From Folioceros fuciformis (lineage: Eukaryota; Anthocerotophyta; Anthocerotopsida; Anthocerotales): 59,589 nt of DNA. The position numbers and the translations under genes are program-made. Every line of letters starts with the position of its first letter. Position 1 is the stretch's first letter. Of this stretch, positions 15,275 to 27,428 are shown piece after piece. Under the pieces are notes generated by a model. That model saw only the letters and a list, made by a program, of their open reading frames with translations, did no database searches and was not told the DNA's origin. The stretch spans positions 1 through 59,589 of the forward strand of contig JBNGIO010005407.1 in NCBI GenBank assembly GCA_049999805.1. The letters are read 5' to 3'.

Positions 15275-17986
15275 TCACAAGTTGGTGAGCATAGACATGT
15301 CCCCCGATGACATGTCCAGATGTGGGACATACCCTTCTTCTTTCAACCTGGGGCCAAGCTGTTGTAGCCTTGCATATATACCTGCACTCTCGGGATGCTT
15401 GACATCCCCAACCACAAAAGTATGCACCAGTCCACCCAAATCTGTCCACCAGCTCTGGCCTGGTGGCTTCCGTGCCCCGATTCCTTTTCGCCAGGCTTGC
15501 ACCTTCTCTGCCTCCTCCCACATCTGGGCACCAGCATATATGTTTGACATCAACACATATGCTGCAGCATCACTTCCGTTCAGCTTCACTGTTTCTTCGA
15601 ATGCACGCCGCCCCATCTCCACATTGCTCCACTTTGCACAGGCGCCCAATAAAGTGTGCCATACTGCAGCGTCAGGCGGCATAGGCATCGTGCTCACCAC
15701 TGTTAGTGCTTCTTCAAGTTGGCCTGCACGACCCAGGAGATCCACCATGCACGTGTAGTGCTCCAGGGTAGGAGTAATGCCATGGAGTCTGCTCATAGCG
15801 TCAAAATGTTCCTGCCCCTCGTCGACTAGACCTGAATGACTGCACACCGTGAGTATACTGAGGAATGTGATGCCGTTCAGCGGTATGCCAGTCTCCTTCA
15901 TCCGGTGAATCAAGTCGAAGACCAGCTTATAATCTCCTTGACGGGTGTATCCAGCAATGAGGGAATTCCAGGCAACAATGTCTCTTACGGGCAATGCATC
16001 GAACACCTGCTGTGCATCACTCATGCTCCCAGCTTTTGCATACATGTTAACCAAACTGATGGCCACAAACACATCAGATTGGAGCCCTTGCTCTTGAATC
16101 TCAAGATGAAGCTCCCTTCCCTGATGCAGAGCCGACACATCTGCACATGCCTGCAGGAGGCATACAAATGTGACAGAATCCGCTATGGCTATGCCTTCTG
16201 CTGCTTGCATGAGACTGTAGAGATGAAGGGCTTCCTGACCCATGCCCTGCTGGGTATATCCTCCTATCAGAGTGGTCCATGTCACCACATTTTTTTGCTC
16301 AAGTCCCTCAAACACACGGTGGGCATCCTCTAGCCCGCCACACTTTGCATACATGTTCACTAAACTGTTGCTGAGAACCACGTCAGCCTGAAGTCCTTGT
16401 TCTCTAATCTGTCCATGAAGCTGCTTCCCCTTCTCCAAAGCCGGGTTACCCACACTTGCACATGCCTGCAGGAGGGAAACGAAGGTGGCAGAATCAGGTG
16501 CAGTCATGCCTTCTTGTTGCATAGCACCATAAAGATGAAGGGCCTCCTGTCCCATGCCCTGCTGGGAGTATCCTGCTATCATGGCATTCCACGTTACCAC
16601 ATTCTTCTGAGAAAGTTTGTCAAACACTCTCTGGGCATCCTTAAGGCTGCCACATTTTGCATACATGTTCACCAGGCTACAACCCACAACTAAGTCAGCC
16701 TGAAGACCTTGCTCGCCAAGCCGTGCATGAAGCTCCTTCCCCGTCTCCAAGCCTGCATTACCCACACTTGCACACGCTTGGAGGAGGGACACAAATGTCA
16801 CAGCATCGGGTGCCACTACGCCCTCTACTTGCATCGAACTGTAAAGATGAAGAGCCTTCTGACCCATGCCCTGCTGAGAATATCCTGTTATCAAACTGGT
16901 CCATGTCACCACATCCTTGTGGCCAAGTTCATCAAACACCCCCTGAGCATCCTCGAGGCTGCCACACTTAGCATACATGTCTACCAAACAACTAGAAAGG
17001 AACAGACTAGGCTCAACGTCACTGGCCAAGACATCAGCATGAACCTGTTGCCCCGTAGCCAAGTCTCCCACCCTGGCACACGCCTGAAGAGCTGCTACAA
17101 ACACATGGCCATCTGGTTTCACATTCGACCTGCCCATCTGGTGATACAGTTCTATGGCCCGTCTACTTTCCCCGTGCTGAACATGGGCAGAGATGATGGC
17201 GGACCACGTGAACGCGTCTGGGCTGGGCACCGTGGTGAACACATCCATCGCGTCTTGCAAACGGGCATGAGCAGCGTACATCCGCAGGACGTGGTTGCAC
17301 AGGAACGTGTCCGAATCATGCCCCTTTTTCACTATAAGAGCATGGACACGGCGACCCAAAACCAGATCCTTCTTCGAAATACATTTTTTCAGCACAGCAT
17401 AAAAAAGAGACTGGGAAATCCGACAGTCCGTCTCCACCAATACTCCCAGGGCCTCAACAGCCTCGCTGACCTGCCCCCCCTCACAGAGACTGCACACCGT
17501 CTGAGCAGTCATCGCACCTGAAGGCTCCCGAGGGTCAAAGTCATCTATCAAGCCCGACAGAGACGTAGGGCCACGACCACGACCACCCACCTGCTTATCC
17601 AGAGCAGCTACCTGAGCATCCACCAGAGATGGCTTGTCCCGAACTTTGTGTTCCGGCAACGACTCTGACAACAAGAACTTCTGGCGCCCACAGTCCCACC
17701 CCCAAACCACACATTCTCCCCGACGAAATGACTCGGTGGAAAGGCTGCTGCCACAAGAGGATTCCTTGTTTGCCAAGAGATCAGACCTTGAAGACAAGCC
17801 ACAGATAGCCTTTCCTAGAAGACCTGATATATTGTCACCAACTTGCATCTGACGGGTGCACAGAAGCTGCTGTAAGAAGAGGCCATGTCGTCCTCTGTGC
17901 CCAGCTCTCAGATTCGCACAGGCGTGCGCTATGGAGTTCAGCCTCAATCCTAAACCCAGCTCCAATCCGCCACGCGAAACTTCCAT
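15275..17986 (-). CDS. PLS-class PPR protein with E/E+ domain
   Basis: A 903-residue intronless frame. Pentatricopeptide repeats run from about residue 160 to 760 in P-L-S rounds; each round has 'LVNMYAKCGSL.DAQ.VFD' and 'VVTW..LI.GYSQQGMGQEALHLY'. The E/E+ region follows ('PPDAAVWHTLLGACAKW' through 'HTFVVGDVKHPES..IYARLQQLGPRLKEEGYVP'). Such proteins bind organellar RNA base by base and take part in C-to-U editing. The DYW deaminase domain that normally follows 'GYVP' is absent: the frame ends 16 residues later in an unrelated tail, so a deaminase partner would be needed. The N-terminus is Arg/Ser-rich with few acidic residues, consistent with organelle targeting. Rounds 3-5 are very alike, suggesting recent internal duplication. 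Confidence 0.93.
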   Translation of the reverse strand: MEVSRGGLELGLGLRLNSIAHACANLRAGHRGRHGLFLQQLLCTRQMQVGDNISGLLGKAICGLSSRSDLLANKESSCGSSLSTESFRRGECVVWGWDCGRQKFLLSESLPEHKVRDKPSLVDAQVAALDKQVGGRGRGPTSLSGLIDDFDPREPSGAMTAQTVCSLCEGGQVSEAVEALGVLVETDCRISQSLFYAVLKKCISKKDLVLGRRVHALIVKKGHDSDTFLCNHVLRMYAAHARLQDAMDVFTTVPSPDAFTWSAIISAHVQHGESRRAIELYHQMGRSNVKPDGHVFVAALQACARVGDLATGQQVHADVLASDVEPSLFLSSCLVDMYAKCGSLEDAQGVFDELGHKDVVTWTSLITGYSQQGMGQKALHLYSSMQVEGVVAPDAVTFVSLLQACASVGNAGLETGKELHARLGEQGLQADLVVGCSLVNMYAKCGSLKDAQRVFDKLSQKNVVTWNAMIAGYSQQGMGQEALHLYGAMQQEGMTAPDSATFVSLLQACASVGNPALEKGKQLHGQIREQGLQADVVLSNSLVNMYAKCGGLEDAHRVFEGLEQKNVVTWTTLIGGYTQQGMGQEALHLYSLMQAAEGIAIADSVTFVCLLQACADVSALHQGRELHLEIQEQGLQSDVFVAISLVNMYAKAGSMSDAQQVFDALPVRDIVAWNSLIAGYTRQGDYKLVFDLIHRMKETGIPLNGITFLSILTVCSHSGLVDEGQEHFDAMSRLHGITPTLEHYTCMVDLLGRAGQLEEALTVVSTMPMPPDAAVWHTLLGACAKWSNVEMGRRAFEETVKLNGSDAAAYVLMSNIYAGAQMWEEAEKVQAWRKGIGARKPPGQSWWTDLGGLVHTFVVGDVKHPESAGIYARLQQLGPRLKEEGYVPHLDMSSGDMSMLTNL

Positions 17987-19377
17987 GGAAATGAAGCAGG
18001 GGACTCCATCATGCTCATACCATGGTCGTGGGCAAAGGTGGGACCTGTTCCTCCCTCTTCCTCAGTCATACTCTTTTGTCTTCCCCACGTCGTATCATCA
18101 GGTGTGTTACAGGGGGACCACAAATGCCTCTCGTTCTGCTCCTCGCCATTCTTTCACACTGTGTTCTATTACCTCGCTATATATATATATATCTTTAGAG
18201 TGTATCAACGAATCCTATGTTATATATAATTTACCAAGAAAAAATAATAATAAGAGCATATATTATTAATTGTTTAAAAATATAAAGAAAGCACTCCAAA
18301 TCTTTCGTCAGATTGGAATTGGGACATGGTATTCATTCGTACACTCTAAGAATATATTCGTTTTTATCTATTTTAAAAAAATAAAAAAGGGAAAACCCAC
18401 GCACCCATAGAGAAGGAGATCAACTAGGATAGCAACACTAGGGCTAACCCTCTTAATGTCGTATTCGGTAATCTACATCATTTCGTAGAATTGGAGAGCG
18501 CACGAGCACTAAAAGAGGCGCATAAGAATAACTGCTTTAAGTGATATTGAGTACGTCCACTTCCTGATCATGTTTTGCTTGACTCCTCCTCAAGCAGGAC
18601 CCCAACAATTTGTGCCACTATTGTTGCAGCACCAGCAGCACCTTGCCTGGTAATGGAAGTCTACATGCTAACAAAAGCCCTATAGTTGGGTGGAAGTTTT
18701 CAAATTTTCCAAAATAAGGCACCCAATTCCACTCAACTATAGGGCAGCTGTAGATTTCCAAAATAGAGCACTGTTTGTAAATAAGTCACTTGTGCTTTCT
18801 CTCAAAGGACTCCCATTTGCTTTGTGCCTACCAAAATTACTTGTGTGTTCTAATGTAGATCTTATTTTTTGCTCCTGTGTCAAGGGAACACTGATGATGG
18901 GTGACACCCATAAGGGGTGGTCTCTGGAGAGAGCGTTTGTCATATCCATCCCTATCAACATCAGGGAGAAAGATGCCTAATTGCGCTCCTGAGACATCGT
19001 AGAATGTTAAAAACAAGTGGCCGTTCCTGCTTCCTTGGGTCAATTAAAATTGCGAGCTTGATCCAATGACGTGGGGCATTACTAATATCAGAGAAATCTA
19101 TATGCATAAAAGAATAAAAGTGTACTCCACCTTAAATGCCTAATAAGAAACACCTAGTGCCATTATAAAACCTAGCAATCTTCTTCGCAAATAAGACCAC
19201 AAAATGAGGAAAAGACAGCCATAAGTAGCAAAAGAATGTGAGAATCCACGTTTTTGTAACTATGACATAGCTACAAACAAGCATCCTCAAAAATCTCCTA
19301 AACCACTAAGAACTAAATGAGGACTTCGATCCTTCTCATTCGGGCCCGTGCTCCAATAACCCTAGTTTTCATGTTCT
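17987..19377. other. Intergenic, no gene seen
   Basis: 5' flank of the PPR gene, then AT-rich DNA with a short (TA)n run at about 18177-18192. No supported gene. Confidence 0.4.
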
Positions 19378-19934
19378 TCATGCCAAGAGATGCTCATGCA
19401 TCCTAGAAGCTTCCATTACTTTTCCATCCATTGCATATTCCAACTGCAAGAGTTTAAGTACTTAGTCAGAAATATATAATTAAATATAGTATATGAAATT
19501 AATTCATAGATGTTTCACTTACCACGCATAGGAAAAACCTAGCTTGCTCTAAAGTAATTGTAATAGGCTCCTGGGCATTATACTTTGCGTCCATAAAGAC
19601 TTTGGACAGAGCTCCGTGCACAGCATTTGAGCCCCATGGGTTTATGTTGCCATTTGCAAACTCTTGAATACGCCATTTATTCCCAAGTTTCCATACTTTT
19701 AAATTTTCAAACCAAGACTCCAGCTCCTCTGCGTGACATCCAATCTTGGGCTTTGGTAAGCCTAGGAGCTCATACAAATGAGCTCTAGCAACCTGCAAGA
19801 ATTGATACAACTTTAGGTCTCAAAAGAAACGAAGATTAAAAAAGCTGAACTTGAAATTTAATAAATACCTTAGTATAGCTCCCTCTTCGATGACGTATGT
19901 TTGTAAAAACTATGTTCTTCACCCCCGTTCTCCC
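19378..19934 (-). CDS. Unrecognised multi-exon gene, 5' end not found
   Basis: Two exons join cleanly in phase 0: 19792-19523 (acceptor 'cttgcag', donor 'gtaagt', 90 codons) and 19443-19378 (acceptor 'ctcttgcag', stop TGA). A third, 5' exon probably ends at 19869 (donor 'gtattt') and is open back to an in-frame stop at 19937. The encoded stretch includes 'VARAHLYELLGLPKPKIGCH', 'WKLGNKWRIQEFANGNINPW' and 'TLEQARFFLCV'. I do not recognise the family. Consistent splice signals and a coherent, low-repeat protein argue for a genuine gene or recent gene fragment. It sits among repeats, so it may be transposon-derived. Confidence 0.45.
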
Positions 19935-20016
19935 TTATTGGACCCCACGCTTTATAAAACTTATGTAATAGGGACTCAAACCTGAACAACGGCATGATTC
20001 AAAATGGTTCTAATAC

Positions 20017-20066
20017 CAATTTTTGATATGATTCAATTTTTGATATAATTCAATTTTTGATATGAG
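20017..20066. repeat. 17-bp tandem repeat, three copies
   Basis: 'caatttttgatat(g/a)a..' starts at about 20017, 20034 and 20051, a 17-bp period. Confidence 0.85.
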
Positions 20067-20224
20067 CATCATACAAACAGAAGCATAAGGACTAGATGTA
20101 CCTTTTGAATCAATCAAAAGGTACATAAAGAAGAAGTGTAACCGTCTTTTTAAAGTAACCCAAATGATACTCTTAACTAGAGTTAGGTATGAACTAAACA
20201 ATATTATCCAAGAGGGAATACAAG

Positions 20225-20770
20225 TTTCGCAAAACCCCTAGAAAGCTGAGAGGGAGCGTGATTTCGCGAAACTCTTGTGAAGCTGTCCAACTGTGATTTT
20301 TCCCTTTCCTCACTCTGCTATCTAACTAGGTCGTGTTTAATCTCAAGGAGAGGTCTTTGTGGCCCATGAGGGAACTATGTGGTCTGTAAGGGAACTGTGT
20401 CCCAAGGAGGGGTCTACATGGGCCAAGGAGGGGTATGTGTGGCCCAAGGAGGGGCATGTGTGGCCCAAGGAGGGGCATGTGTGGCCCAAGGAGAGGCCTA
20501 TGTGGCTTGTGAGGGGATTGTGTGTCCCAAGGGCTAGGGCGGCTAGTCGAGAGGGTATCCTACACCGGGAGGAAGGGGAATTTCTATAGAAGGTTAGGGT
20601 GGGAACGCGAGTTTCGCGAAACCCCTGGAAAGCTGAGAGGGAGTGCGACTTCGCGAAACTCTTGTGGAGCCGTTCGGTTGTTATTTTTCCCTTTCTCACT
20701 CCATTGCCTAACCAGATCGTGTTTTATCTTGAGGGGAGGCCTATGTGGCATGTGAGGGGACTGTGTGTCC
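20225..20770. repeat. ~160-bp direct duplication around a 21-bp array
   Basis: Two diverged copies, about 20225-20385 and 20605-20765, share 'aaagctgagagggag', 'ttcgcgaaactcttgtg' and 'ttttccctttc'. Between them a 21-bp unit 'ccaaggaggggcatgtgtgg' repeats at 20402, 20423, 20444, 20465 and 20486. The resulting short open frame is repeat-encoded and not a gene. Confidence 0.85.
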
Positions 20771-21164
20771 AAGGAGGAGGATTGAGTGGAAATTTGGTGC
20801 ATGCTGAAGTGTGAGTGTATGAAATTGTGAAGTGTTGAGGAAGATAAGTGATTGATTGAGTGGAGAATCAGTGATGAGGTGAACTGTCGCGGTGTGGATG
20901 GTCCTAATCTGTAGCTTCCAGTGAGAACTGGGTGTAAAATAACATGAGTATGGCTTGGTGTGTAGGAGAATCAGCCTTCACAAGCCATAGCTCATTAACA
21001 GGTGTGGCCATAAACCTTGCGTTATCCAGGTGCCGCAATGTGCGCGTGCGCCAACGGGTGGGTCTCACCACGATGGCGGAATCCACTACTGCGGTGGCTA
21101 AATCCACTACCGTGGTGGTAGCCTAGTATGACAGTGGCAGACTCAAGCATGGCCAATAGTATAG
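20771..21164. other. Spacer inside repeat block, no gene seen
   Basis: Contains 'gtgggtctcaccac' and 'ccactac.g.ggtggta' words related to those at about 790-850. It is best read as more of the same dispersed repeat family. Confidence 0.3.
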
Positions 21165-21452
21165 AGTCTCGAAATCATAGATTTAGAACAATTTGACACA
21201 AACCATTCCCTTGTAATCAAATATGAGGATCATAACGACATAGAGGATGAATGTGGCCCTCATTGTGTCCCTAGACACAAAATACCGATATACAATACTC
21301 GAAGTCATAGATTTAGAACAATTTGACACAAACCATTCCCTTGTAATCAAATATGAGGATCATAATGAATCAAATATGAGGATCATAACGACATAGAGGA
21401 TGAATGTGGCCCTCATTGTGTCCCTAGACACAAAATACCGATGTACAATACT
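21165..21452. repeat. ~133-bp tandem duplication
   Basis: The block 'atttagaacaatttgacaca ... caaaataccgat' occurs at about 21181 and again at 21311. The second copy carries an extra internal duplication of 'aatcaaatatgaggatcata'. Related to 960-1110. Confidence 0.9.
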
Positions 21453-22080
21453 CGACTACATCATAGTGTTCCTAAGGGTCTAATAGCAAGTGTCCATACG
21501 GGACTACATCATAATGTTCCTAAGGATCTAATAGCGAGTGGCCGTACTATAAGTCATCTGGATCATAGTCTTCCGAGGGGTCATGCTATTTATCGAGACT
21601 ATTAAGCTAAAGATTAAAGTCATTCATAGTCATCCATACGGCTATTAGTTGTCTCGATCATAGTCATACTAGGGGGTCATACTATTCATTGAGACTATTA
21701 ACCCAAAGATTAAAGTTATCTATACGGCTATTAGTTGTCTTAATCATAGTCTTCCAAGGGCCTTACATTGGGTGTCCATAGTCGTGTGCATCATAGTTTT
21801 CCCAAGGGTGTGATAGCGAGTGATAGTTGTCTGCTTGGCCATTCTAACTCTTATATTTGGCTCATAGTCTCCCAAGGGTCTTATATTGGATGTCCATAGT
21901 CGTGTGCATCATAGTCATCCCAAGGGTGTGATAGCGAGTGATAGTTGTCTACTTGGCCATTCCAACTCCTATATTTGGCTCATAGTCTCCCAAGGATCTT
22001 ATATTGGGTGTCCACATGTGTGATAGCGAGTGTCCATAATTGTCTGCTTGGCCATTCCAACTCCTATATATATCAACTAT
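21453..22080. repeat. Degenerate short-unit repeat block
   Basis: Irregular recurrence of 'catcatagt.ttcc.aagggt', 'gtgatagcgagtg', 'tgtccatagtcgtgtgc' and 'ggccattc.aactc.tatat' with variable spacing. No coding potential. Confidence 0.75.
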
Positions 22081-22124
22081 AGCTGTACGACGCATTGGGA
22101 CAATGCCATATTGATGATGATAAT

Positions 22125-22246
22125 AGAACATAGAGCATATTAGGCCAATATGTATGGCACGTGATTGTTCCTTTCTTGTTATGATGAAACTAGGACATAG
22201 ATCATATCACGCCAATATGTATGGCACGTGATTGTTCCTTTCTTCA
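22125..22246. repeat. 67-bp direct duplication
   Basis: 'gccaatatgtatggcacgtg' plus 'attgttcctttctt' occurs at 22144 and 22211, exactly 67 bp apart. Confidence 0.88.
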
Positions 22247-22931
22247 AACCTGGCTTATCTCTGGTCAGTCGTTGGTCACCTTCCAAAGAGTCTTATAGCG
22301 CTGTAGATAACGCGATATCGCTTCCTCCCTCTCCTACTTCCGCATGTAGCTAATGCGTCCTATTAAAGCTTGCTCCTCCATGCTTCCCGTAACGCTTCCT
22401 CTTCCATGGCTGCAAGAAGCGGAACGGGAAAAGCAACGGCTCCTCTTCCTCTCACAGGAGGAGTACATACCCATGAATCCTTTTCCTTTTCCTATCCCAG
22501 TCTTCATGGGCGCCTCCCCTTTTCGGTCCAAAAGAGCTTTTGACTTGGCTGTGGTATGAGACAATACTCGTTTCTCAGTCACGCTGTCACTGCAGCCGTA
22601 ACTGCATCTCCATAAAAGACATCGAGTTCAGCCCGATTCCATTGCACGATTTGCTACACCCGCCACTCGATTTACAAGGGCGAAGTTATGCCACTGGCAA
22701 GGTGGTCTTGGTTCTCAGCAGAGTCAGAAGTAGGATACGACTGACCATGGACTCAACCCACGATTGATACTCACAGCACGAACTTCGTTCTGCTCCAGAA
22801 AAGATGGACGTCGCAAACTAGTCTCTAGAGCCAGCTCGGAAAACGACAGCAACTGATTCAGTCAGCTGCACAAGGCCAAATTACGCCGCAGGTAACTAAG
22901 ATAACAAGCAAAATCGTACATAGTCTGGCCC
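22247..22931. other. Intergenic, no gene seen
   Basis: Downstream flank of VTE3. No gene or RNA recognised; short open frames lack conserved content. Confidence 0.4.
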
Positions 22932-24289
22932 CTAGATGGGCTGACCCTTCGGAGTGATGAAATCCTTGATCCACATGTAGATTGGTACCAAGACGTAGTA
23001 AAACGCTGCCAGGTTCCCGAGCAAAAACCGGTAAAGGAACAACAGAGGATTGGAAGGGGCTTGCACATCCTCCACCTTCGGCCCCAGCTGCAAAAAGGGT
23101 TTCAAGTACAAGTGTGAGGACTTGCTACCCGATGCAACACATGATGCTGAAGAAAGTGATGCAACACATGATGATGTCACGTACCTGGAGTGGAGAAGGA
23201 CCGGGAGCTGGTTTCACGCCTGTCACAGAGCACCCCATGATGAGACCATGCCTTCTGACACCTCTATACCACTTGGGCCCAATTCTCTTCAGCTGCACAT
23301 CCTGAAAGCCAGCCTTGGTGAACCAGTCGATGTATTCTTCCTCCTTCGGGAAGAGCATCCACACGTCAGCAAAGAAACGAGATAGCCAGAACGTAGGATG
23401 AACTGGTCCGATCAGGCAAGCTTTCCCTCCAGGTTTCAGCACTCTGTAAGCTTCGGTTATTCCCCGTTGAGGATCGGGCCAGTACTCGATGCTGCAAATA
23501 ATAGACAAAATGTGAGCGGCAATTTTCGCAAACGCCTCGAGCAGCTGCCAACACTACCGGATCCACTTCACGATGCTCACTGCAGCACAAATTCCCTCAC
23601 CTCCCTGCAGAGACATAGCGATCAGCGTAGTCCGTCTCAAACGGCAAGTCCTCAGCATCCCCTTCTATAATTTTGCAATCCATAAGTGGCTCCTTCTCCT
23701 TCGCCTTGGCCAATTGGTGAGGGGACTGGTCCAAAATGGTGACGTTCTTGGCATCCACGTGCTTCACAACGCCGAGAGTGCAGAACCCCGTACCCCCACC
23801 GACGTCCACCACCACCAGGTCCCTGCTGTAGAGGTCCGCAGGCTCCAGCGCATCCTCGCGCATGTCTTCCGTCCAGTGGCCAGGGTTGATGATGTGGTCG
23901 TACACTATGGAGAGGAAGCGGTAGAACCAGAACGCCTCCTTCTTGTGCTGGATGAATCGCGGCTGCGAGGCAGGCCTAGCTGACAAACTGCACCTCACAC
24001 CAACCCGCTCAGGCGAGCTTGCTGCAGCTTCTTCCGTCGCTGCCAGCGCTCCCGCTTTGAATCCCTGCCACACAAACTCCGCCTCTGCTGCTCCCAGCCG
24101 CGGGTGTATCCGCTGCTCCTTCGGGCCATGGCGCCTGCTGCATTTTGCCACCAACTTCAAAGCAGCCACCGAGCACGCCCCGTTTGCAGGAGAGGCGCGC
24201 GCAGAGGAACAATGGGATGAGGCGTAGGAAGTCAAGGAGACGGCGGAGCCGCCCGGCCGTAACCTCGGATTCCCTGCTGCCACCGCCAT
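22932..24289 (-). CDS. VTE3: MPBQ/MSBQ methyltransferase, chloroplast
   Basis: Three exons: 24289-23601, 23491-23185, 23087-22932; predicted 383 residues. The SAM-dependent enzyme methylates 2-methyl-6-phytyl-benzoquinol and 2-methyl-6-solanyl-benzoquinol, the methylation step of tocopherol and plastoquinone synthesis at the plastid inner envelope. Visible: an N-terminal plastid transit region (about 1-105), the 'RFIQHKKEAFWFYRFLSIVYD' start of the mature protein, SAM motif I VVDVGGGTGF, 'DQSPHQLAKA', 'GDAEDLPF', and the C-terminal membrane anchor 'VLVPIYMWIKD' ending in KGQPI, as in plant VTE3. Splice phases agree (exon 1 ends AG, exon 2 starts C, giving the conserved Ser of AGSIEYW). Confidence 0.96.
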
Positions 24290-24807
24290 CGCACTCGACC
24301 CTTGCTTGTACGCGCAGCGACCCTGCGAGGAACCTTGAGGAGAAATTGAGCGGCTGCACTAGCCAGGCCTGAGAGTAGACAGCTACCACTTTTGTGTAAT
24401 GAAGAGTTATGTGAGGGAACCAGCCGCAGCCTCACCGTGAAGTGTGGACAGCGCTGCTCCACAGGTCACCACCCCCGGTCAGGCTCTCGTCACCCGGGTT
24501 AGTTATAACAGATGCCGTCGAGTCCGAGAAGTCACATGAGCAACATGACAATTTGATGTTGCAGCTGCAGCAACACAGCATTTGAATACGAGATCAGTTC
24601 CCGCATGCCACGGACAACATTTGCGACAGGAGGCTACGAGCTGCTGATCTCTTGGAATCCTGACATGGTTCGGAAAAGTTGCAGACTGCAACGTAAACTA
24701 AAAGAGAATACCCCGCACTTTATCGACTAACTTGGATCTTATAGCAAAAACAAAAACTCTCCTCATTCGCTCCAACGCTGTCCTTCAGCTTAAGACTAGA
24801 CCAGCAA
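24290..24807. other. Intergenic, VTE3 promoter side
   Basis: Spacer between the bL34 stop and the VTE3 start, both on the minus strand. It must hold the VTE3 promoter and 5' UTR. No gene or element recognised. Confidence 0.45.
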
Positions 24808-25625
24808 TCAGGCAGCCAACTTTCTGCGGCCCTTCAACAGTCTCCTAGCCAGAACTCTTCGTCCGCCGACAGTAGATTTCCTGCACCGAGGACATCAAAC
24901 TTGCATCTGAGAGCTTCGGACAACAACCAGCAAAACTGAAGGAGAGTTGTATGACAGACCTTGCCAAAACCCTACCTTGCCAGAAAACCATGCCTGCGCT
25001 TCCGAACAATCGTGCTCGGCTGGAACGTCCTCTTCGTGTGCATGAGCATTGGACTGATAAAGCGCCAACATTTAGACTCAGGCAATCAGCCACCAGAAAC
25101 AGCACACAAACTCCGGATTGCAGAAAACCTAATCCGAGCAATTACCTCGAGCTGTCATCATCCTGGCCGGGACATATCACTGCAAAGAGATCACGTCACA
25201 AATGTTAATCACACGCCATCCTCAGCTCCACTCACAAAGCATGGGCTTGAACTAGACCAAGACATACACTTGTCTATCTGCGCCTGCAACCAGGGATCCA
25301 CATCTCTCGGTCTGCTGCCCGGCCCTACCCCAGGTTCCCCTTCCAACTGGAGCACAGGCATCCGGAACAATTCGGCGGCTGCGAATCCTCGAAAAATTTC
25401 CTCGCGCCTTCCTCTGAAGGCGACCTGAGGCACCGAAAGAGAAGCCGCATTTCCAGCCCCATCCAAGCCTCTCCACGCATGAGCCTCTAGCGGCTGGGAC
25501 CGAACGAGCATGCAAACAGCTCCAGCTGCTGTAGTGCTTCCATGATGCTTTCCTCCCGTGCCACAATACAAAGAGAGACGAGACGCCGCTTCCACAGCCG
25601 TCGTGCGCGCACGATATGCCGCCAT
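24808..25625 (-). CDS. MRPL34: Mitochondrial large-ribosomal protein bL34
   Basis: Four exons with matching phases: 25625-25268, 25179-25146, 25053-24976, 24880-24808; predicted 180 residues. The last two exons encode the whole bL34 core: 'KRTFQPSTIVRKRRHGFLAR' followed by 'KSTVGGRRVLARRLLKGRRK', the highly basic bacterial-type protein of the 50S subunit. The about 130-residue N-terminal extension is Arg/Ala-rich, then acidic (DVDP...); this layout and the 'HGFLARK' core fit the plant mitochondrial form better than the plastid one. Start chosen at the Met of MAAYRART; an in-frame Met at 25730 would add 35 residues. The third exon reads through the alternative 'SARLFGSAG' frame only by accident. 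It lies head-to-head with the complex I 24-kDa subunit gene. Confidence 0.85.
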
Positions 25626-25857
25626 CTCTTTTTGATTTTGTTTCAGCCCTTGGTGCTCATCGGAGATACCACCTCCGCACACAGGAGCGGTATGCTTGGT
25701 TGTGATACCACGCATGCAACAACAGCTCATGTGAAGTAAATTTTCAGGGGTTAGCCTACCTCGCCTTATTTCACGTTTTCTACGATTTCAACAGCGCTCT
25801 CCAAGTTTGTATATTTTGTTTCAGGACGCTGCACATCGAGCTAAATTCCTTAAGGCA
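25626..25857. promoter_or_regulatory. Divergent bL34m/NDUFV2 promoter region
   Basis: About 230 bp between the start codons of two nuclear genes for mitochondrial proteins transcribed in opposite directions. 'tattttgtttcag' at about 25812-25824 looks like an acceptor, so NDUFV2 may have a 5'-UTR intron boundary here. I see no TGGGCC site-II element. Confidence 0.5.

Positions 25858-27428
<1,571 letters not shown>

Noticed and set aside
20359-20589. Short frame with repeated WxKEGxV motif
   Set aside because: Encoded entirely by the 21-bp tandem repeat; no start context, splice signal or homologous look.
25209-25260. Read-through of bL34 exon 1 to the stop at 25209
   Set aside because: A good GTATGT donor at 25267 and phase-correct downstream exons give the conserved bL34 core instead.
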